The translations under genes were made by a program, and so were the position numbers. 64,000 bases of DNA from Margaritispora aquatica (lineage: Eukaryota > Ascomycota > Leotiomycetes > Helotiales > Discinellaceae): positions 1 to 64,000 of the forward strand of contig VJWN01000022.1 of the NCBI GenBank assembly GCA_007644065.1. Reading direction: 5' to 3'. The notes under the pieces are model-generated. The model was not told the DNA's origin and made no database searches. It saw only the letters and a list, made by a program, of their open reading frames with translations. Below are positions 57,608-64,000 of this stretch, one piece after another (position 1 is the stretch's first letter; each line of letters begins with the position of its first letter).

Positions 57608-59818
57608 TCAATCATCCGTCTGCTCGCCCATCCCCGTTAACGGCCCCGCAAGACCTAGCATCCTTCTCCCCAGCAAATCATCCTCACTCGCCAAACTAAC
57701 CATACTCTTCGTCCTGTTCAACCCCCTCCCTCTGCCTTTCCTCTTCTCACCGTGTTCCCTCAATTGATCTTTGAGTAACTTCTCCTTCTCCTTCCTCTCC
57801 TCCTTCATCTTCGTCTTGGAAGTCATACTCATTTCCAGCCCCATGTCTTCATCTCCGGAACTCTCGCCTGTCTTCCGGCGATGGTGGTACATGCTTCCCC
57901 GTCTGCTATGACCACCGTGTAACTCGCGCTCTTCGGCTGCTGCAAAGATATGTTCCATCCAGCGTGAGCAGCGGAAGATGTATTTCCATGCCTCGGGGAA
58001 GACACCTGCAAATTGCAAGAAACCGTGAGAGATTCCAGGAATGAGGGCCACTTCAACAACATCTCGGTCGTCAAATTCCTTGTACATCCTCGAGCTACTC
58101 GCATGCTCCTGAGCGTGCTTTGCAGCTTTTGCTCTTCGGAGTCTGCCTGCAAAGATAACCGTGTCATCAACGAGAGGATCCCTTTCTCCAGTGAGGAAGT
58201 AAGTTTTAGGAAATTGAGCTAGTAGGCCATCAGGTGCTAGGATTGGTGATAAGAGATACTCAGTGGAGAAGTCTGGTCGGTTATGAGGACCAATGTACAG
58301 AATAATCATAGCTCTCATCATTTCTGGTGAGAGAATACGATCATTAAAGTATGATATCATACTAGACATTGCTAATCTTGTCTTGAGAGGTTCTGGATGG
58401 AAAGAATTTGTGCCACCAGGCGTTCTTGGAGCCATCGGTGTAACTGTGGGTGCTGCCGTGGAGAATTGTGGCGAAGGTAGACTGATTGAGGTAGGTGGAA
58501 TCACATCGGGAGTCTCGACTACGGGAGGAGAAGCAATTTTAGGAGGAGAATAGTCCTCATCGTCCGAATGATGTGGCGTACCAGCGGCAAGTGTGTATTG
58601 TTGACTCTTCCGACTGATAATCGCACGATTTGTTTTCCTCATTCGCTTGTCCTTGATGAGTGACATTTGCTCATCAGACATCCAATTTCCGATGTTCATG
58701 TCCAGTCCAGGATAAATCAAGATAAGTCCATCCGGGATTGGAAGAGAACTCTGCCCATGATACTGTCGTGTCTCTGTGGAACCAGATTCGATGATCATAA
58801 GGGTGAGTCCAGTGGCCAAATTTCCACCAGCACTGTCCCCTGTAACAATAATCTTTGGAACGACTTCGCCAGACAGACCAATACAACGTCCCCGACTTGC
58901 CATAATAGTGCTGTAGACGTCAAAACACTCATTCAGAGCATATGGATATGGGAACTCGGGTGCCTTCTTGTAATCTAAACTCAGGACTGGCAATCCTGTC
59001 TTTCCAGCCCATGCAAACAATTTATCATCATTTGTTCGTGGATCCATTGCAACAAAACCACCGCCAGGTATATCCAATACCAGCTTAGTATGGTTCTTAA
59101 GGGCAGATAGAGGCCCATCGAAATAGAGCCATCCTTTTACTGGCTCTTTATAATCACTATTCGCCGGCCGCGGTATCCGGATCGCTCGTGGAGGGTATTT
59201 CATCAATCTTGGTCGCATCAGATCCGTCAAAAACTTCAGATATGGAGTGGTTCCCTTGTTCCAACTGACCCGCAGATGGTCCACAGTCAACATTCCCCGT
59301 ACCTTTCTAACCTTCTCATCGGCCTGCTCGGCTGCGATGAGGTAGTATACAGTAAACACAATACTGGCGAGATCTCTTGCCCACTTCCTACGTATACGCA
59401 TTGCGGTCCAAAACCCCGCATCCAAAGCTGTAGTAACCCATGTTGCTCGAAAGTATGATCTTGTGTAAAGATTTGCAAGTGGTTCGGGGCATTCGAGTCC
59501 GAACAATTTCCCCACGTTTCGCGCAATGTAAAAGTACAACAAGGTTATGACGAGTGTCTGCCACGGTGTAAGGACGGAGGAGAGTCGCCTTGAGATCCTT
59601 CGCAGAGTCGGAGGGCCATGTTTGTGTCCTCTATTACATGTTAGAAGTGCTACGGCTGACAACCGAGAACATACCTGAAGAGGTAGAAAGACCAGAATGA
59701 CACGACAGCGAGGACTTGAATCTTACGAAACTGCACCGAAGGTCGACCAAGAACATGATCTACTTGTTGATTAGCACTGATTGACTACCTAGCTTTGATC
59801 AGAGTAGATACCTATCAT
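57608..59818 (-). CDS. Hormone-sensitive-lipase-type alpha/beta hydrolase with N-terminal membrane segments, 705 aa
   Basis: Exons 59818-59812, 59762-59675 and 59630-57608; introns of 49 and 44 bases; the sum is 2118 bases. The first coding exon is only seven bases (ATG ATA G), chosen because it links in phase through a GCTAATC branch and AAG acceptor to an open exon. Two hydrophobic segments (VLAVVSFWSFYLF near residue 25, LVITLLYFYIA near 60) suggest ER or lipid-droplet membrane association. The HSL-type core has the oxyanion motif GGGF near 221, nucleophile Ser in GDSAGGN near 298, Asp in GERDPLVDD near 516 and His in PGISHGF near 567. A polar insert of about 80 residues lies between nucleophile and acid; the tail is Lys/Arg/Glu-rich. 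Predicted to hydrolyse acylglycerols or esters. Confidence 0.87.
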
Positions 59819-62146
59819 CTTCACACTTGTACACTATGCCAGGACCAAAGAAAGACGAGAACTCGAGGGACAATGTACTGTATGAATCTGGCACTGGATT
59901 GACATGTGCAACAAAGGAATTGGGTGATCATGCCACCATCTTTCTATCAATCTAGAAGGTAGAACACTGGCAACGCTGACTTTCATATGAAAACACGTCA
60001 CACAACGCCAAAGGATGGATGAAAATAATAGCTGAAGTTTTTGTATGGTACTTGGTACTTTAGGACATGATTCTGCTTGTACTCATTGATCTGTCAGATT
60101 TGGCGGTGCATATGACCATGCAAAATACAGCATCAAGAGACTAGATGAGCCTCGGTGTTTGTTCCTGACACGACAGAGAGGATTCCATCGAATAAGAAGG
60201 GATGGAGGAAAGGGCTGACAGTGTAATCATGGGGTGTGGTGGGGAAGATGGAGGAGACAATTGGGCTTTGAAGGTGAGAGGCAAGGCTGGATGGGAGCTG
60301 AATGCATTGCTTGCATTTGGCATGTGAATGGAAGACTCCCTTCACCTAGGTAGTGAGTGACCTCAGTGACCTTGCCTACCTAAAGGTAGTGACTTAAGGT
60401 ACCTGATCACGAGCACTCGGGCTAGATAGGATGACTAATCTACTCATGTGATCATGGCAAGGTGATCGTCTGAGTCAGGACTGAGTAAGCGGTTAAGGTA
60501 AGTGAAGTGGATGGATGAGTGGACGAGCCTTTCAACCTGCAAGAATGATGCCAGCTCCATGAGTTCAGAGCAAGAACAGAGTTTGAGTTCATCCTGACTT
60601 TTATCAAGAATTTCATCTACGGAGAGGTAAAGAAAAATGATACTTGGCATTACCTAAGCGTCTACGAATCTCTTTGCCGTCCATACTTTCTTTGACTTTT
60701 GCGAGACATACTCGAGTAAGGAAGATTCGTCGTCCTCGTATTCAATCCTTGTTTTTGTCTAGGAAATGAGGCTATTCGTAGGTGCGGAGACTGAGTACTC
60801 GTAGCACAGCATACGAAGTACGGAACTTCTTCGATTGATCTTCAGTCTCAATCATGATGGTGATCCTCTCCCAATTCAAGGCCTGATGCATATGAATCTA
60901 GATGTTCTTTCTTTTCCAAGCCTCAAACACCACCCATTCATTCGTCTGTTGTTTCTCCTACCTGATTTGGCGCCTCGCATCTGGTTGAAACGTCCACATC
61001 TGTGACTTTTCAAGTCACTTCCTGGGATGATATGCGGTTGAGAGCACTTTGAAACATGGCCGAGACTTATTGTGACAGTGCAAAATTGACCTGTGAGCCG
61101 GGATTGGCACAAGAAAAGCCGGAGAAAGCCCCCCTCCTTTCTTTCCCTCGCCTTTCTCTCCCCTGAGACCTGAGATTGTGATGTGAATGTGGTTGAACCG
61201 TTTTGCGCCTCCCGTTCTGCCGTTGTGGCGTCACGGATTGAGGCGTCAAAAACTTAAGGGCAGGTCAGGTACTGACTTCCGAATCGGTAAGGTCTCACAT
61301 TCTTCCCGCTGGCGGCCGCACATTCAAGACTTTTCATCTCAACATCACCTCATGTGAACAACAACAACAACAAATCAACGTAATAACATCAAACCCTTCT
61401 CAAAAATGTCTATTATTCTTCCTTATCCTTTGCATGCAATATTTCAGCCTTAGCAAAATGATGCATCCTTCAATTGGATCTCACTGCAGCTCAAATTTAA
61501 CGTGGACCTCTCCCACAGGTTGATTTTCATCAATTTCGACCCCAACTCGTCCCGTTCAATCAACCGCGCCTCGATCGACCCTCTTCCCATGTTATTTTTG
61601 GTTTGATATATCCGCTCTGAAAATCTGAATACGGGGTAACCTATTACAGCTTGGCTATCGTTCTTTTGCTGTTCTCTTTTCACCTCTTGTCGTAGCCCCC
61701 AAATCCATGTTGGGAAGATATTAATCCTGATCCCTCAAAATCTCCAGATACCCCTGGAGGGTGTCTCTCCTTCGTCTCCTCTTTCAAACGTCTTGGCTCC
61801 GGCATCATCCAATATCAATGGCTTGCTGACGGTTCCACCCCTGGAAATAGGGCTCGGCATACCAGGGGGTTACTCGACGCAGCCACGAAACATTGGACGC
61901 TCAGGGCAACTGGGCAAGCTTCCCTTCAACGGGGGGATGTTCTTTCGTTCTTTCAAGTTCAAGTTTTCTGACAGGCCCTTTTCTCTTTTCTCTTTCTTTA
62001 TTTATTCTGCCATCCCCCTCACTCATTCACTTGTTGTCTTCGCATATTTCGTTCCTTCCCTGACAGTTATTCCCGGTCTTTCACTTTTGTTCTACTAATC
62101 AAATTTTCTCTGCTTCTACTTCTGCCATACTGACACAACCTTCATC
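59819..62146. promoter_or_regulatory. Divergent 2.3 kb intergenic region of the lipase-like and bestrophin-like genes
   Basis: No supported gene. Contains an AAC trinucleotide run near 61355-61375 and C/T-rich sequence from about 61700 to 62140, typical of a fungal core promoter or 5' leader ahead of the bestrophin-like start. Confidence 0.45.
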
Positions 62147-63841
62147 ATGGGTGACGAAGGACCAACTGGACACTCTGGTGGTGCTCCAACAGGTGCAGCA
62201 GAGGGAGAACTTGCGGCACATCACATCGAGCCCAATGTTGTGCGATCTCGCAAGTCGACATGGAACAAAGATATGGCAGATGTGATGGTCAGCGGCACAC
62301 AGACTCCTATGAGTGTAAATAGGTTGAGTCGGCTTGAGCCAGGATTGGAGGATTACTTTGTATGTCATCTACGCGTCATATCGAGCGGCTTTGCTAATTG
62401 TCAATTAGGTTGGACCACGAGATCTGGATGCTCATTCCAAGCTTCCATACTTCATGCGTATGCATGGTAGTGTGCTCCCTCGAATGATTTTGCCATTGAC
62501 CATGGTTGGTGGATGGGCAACACTCATTACCTGCATTTCTACATTCGTGAAAGATTGTATGTATTGGCCATCCTAATATCAAGCACAGCCTTGCTAACAA
62601 TTCAGTGACCGTCAGCAGTGTTCTCCTGACAGTTCTGGGTTTCGTCGTCGGTTTGGCCCTTTCTTTCCGAAGCACAACTGCATACGAACGTTATTCCGAA
62701 GGTCGCAAGGCTTGGGCTACTTTATCTGTGCAATCTCGCAATTTAGCACGATGCATCTGGGTTCACTGTGGTGAACGGCCAGAGCACGCGAAGGATGATC
62801 TTCTTGCCAAGATTACTGCAATCAACATGATTCTCGCTTTCAGCGTATCCCTCAAGCACAAACTCCGCTTTGAGCCATACGCCCATTACCCCGATATTGC
62901 CTCGTTGGTCGGCCATCTAGACACCTTCGCGAAGAGTGCACACAAGGAAGAACACTTGGCTGAGAAGAAGAGGACGCCATGGAAGGCTGTCGGCGAATAC
63001 CTTGGTCTATCGTGGGCTGCAAGCAACCCTCGCAAGGCAATTAAGAGAGCTGATGCGCCACTTGGAAACATGCCTTTGGAGATCTTGACATACCTCAGCT
63101 CTTTCGCCGAAGAGACCTCTAACAACCTGACCCTCAAATCGCCAATTGTTTATGGTCAAATATGTAAGCTTAGCCCAAAATCCCTTCTGCCCTTTACATG
63201 ATGAGCGAAATTGGTCCGTGTTACTGAGCGATTAAGACCCGTGTCATGGCGACTACCAAAGCATTTATGCCTTCTGATATATTCATCTCATTCTATTACT
63301 ACATTATTTGACTTGAATGGAAGCTAACTGAATAGTGACTGCTCTTGCTACCCTCACCGACACTCAGGCCGCTGCTGAAAGAGTCCTTACCACACCCCTT
63401 CCTGTCGGATACAATATCTTAATTTCTCAAATCGTCCTTCTTTACGTATATCTTCTCCCATTCCAGTTGTTCGGCACTCTCAAATGGATCACCATTCCCG
63501 GAACCATTGCCGCAGCATACATCATTCTTGGACTTGCAGCCATCGGAAACGAGCTCGAGAATCCTTTCGGAAACGATGTCAACGATTTACCACTTGATCA
63601 ATACTGTGCTGAGCTTTCCCGAGAGTTGGACACTTTGACTTCCGTCCCAGCACCAAAATTCGGCGATGTCTTCAGATCCAGCGGCGAGCGAGGTACCAAC
63701 AAACTCTTCTGGCCTTTGTCAGAGGGAGGATATGAGCAATGGTCCGAGAGATCTGAGAAGGACATTCGCAGTGCATTGATGGCTAAGGTCATTGTTGGCA
63801 AGGGCATCAGTGGACCTAGTTCCATCGCTGGCGAGCCTTAG
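62147..63841 (+). CDS. Bestrophin-like (UPF0187/PF01062) membrane channel, 474 aa
   Basis: Four exons: 62147-62359, 62409-62556, 62606-63163, 63336-63841; introns of 49, 49 and 172 bases; the sum is 1425 bases. The start MGDEGPTGHSG opens a polar N-terminus of about 75 residues. Membrane segments include PLTMVGGWATLITCIS, VLLTVLGFVVGLAL, NILISQIVLLYVYLLPFQLF and TIAAAYIILGLAAIG. The family signature FRSTTAYERYSEGRKAW follows the second segment, and ELENPFGNDVNDLPLD is the conserved post-membrane block. Bestrophins are anion channels; the fungal members are thought to act at the plasma or organelle membrane. Clean splice signals (GCTAATTG, GCTAACAA, GCTAACTG branch sites). Confidence 0.92.
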
Positions 63842-64000
63842 GTGATTGATTTTGTGAATTTGAATACTGGCGTATATCCCAGCGAGCGAGCGTGATTTTT
63901 TTTTTAACGGCCACACTAGGGAAATTGCCAGGAAGGAATTTGGACTGCATCATTGGTGGCGTTATATGACATTGTAATTCCTCCGGGACTGGCTGCGGAT
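63842..64000. other. Downstream of the bestrophin-like gene
   Basis: Probable 3' UTR with a T run at 63896-63905. No gene was seen before the window ends. Confidence 0.5.

Noticed and set aside
59477..59662. ATG at 59662 as start of the lipase-like protein
   Set aside because: It lies inside a 44-base intron; using it drops the upstream exon that reads in phase into GHKHGPP.

Overview
This window is filamentous ascomycete DNA (Pezizomycotina; perhaps Leotiomycetes, which is only a guess from gene content). The evidence is short GT-AG introns of about 44-190 bases with CTAAC/CTGAC-like branch sites, fungal-specific families (PtaB, HbrB, GON7, DUF4050), and strong repeat-induced point mutation (RIP) in the transposons. 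There are no operons, CRISPR arrays or recognisable rRNA/tRNA genes.

Region 1 (1-20080) is a transposon island. A Ty3/gypsy chromovirus on the + strand fills it (5' LTR cut by the window edge, 3' LTR 19849-20080). It is so heavily RIPped that CpA and TpG are almost gone from its body. A second, much larger Ty3/gypsy element (5302-18567, minus strand, two 243-base LTRs, 4-base target duplication ATAG) sits inside the chromodomain of the first. The inner element has gag-protease and RT-RNase H-integrase blocks and, between integrase and its 3' LTR, about 6.4 kb of extra coding sequence. That extra part holds one long sense reading frame (A) and two related antisense frames (B1, B2) that share upstream sequence. 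All are broken by TAG/TAA codons of the RIP type. This cargo is the most unusual content of the window.

Region 2 (20081-29228) has a small secreted LPMO-like gene beside the island, a 4.3 kb gene-poor stretch with an (AG)34 microsatellite, and the LIM-binding co-regulator ptaB.

Region 3 (30683-46788) is conserved housekeeping and signalling: hbrB (TORC2), gon7 (KEOPS), vps39/vam6 (HOPS), a DUF4050/Gag1-like protein, a TPR-SET-MYND-like methyltransferase and a WW-domain protein.

Region 4 (47314-56789) is rich in secretory-pathway products: an endopolygalacturonase, a GPI-type aspartic protease, a single-span membrane protein of unknown function, a membrane-anchored Cys-rich protein, and a 115-residue secreted protein with eight cysteines in the order C-CC-C-C-CC-C. 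Together with the LPMO-like protein this suggests a plant- or substrate-degrading lifestyle.

Region 5 (57608-63841) has a hormone-sensitive-lipase-type alpha/beta hydrolase and a bestrophin-like channel. Exon coordinates were derived by hand from splice signals and reading-frame phase; each multi-exon model given closes without internal stops and with a total length divisible by three.
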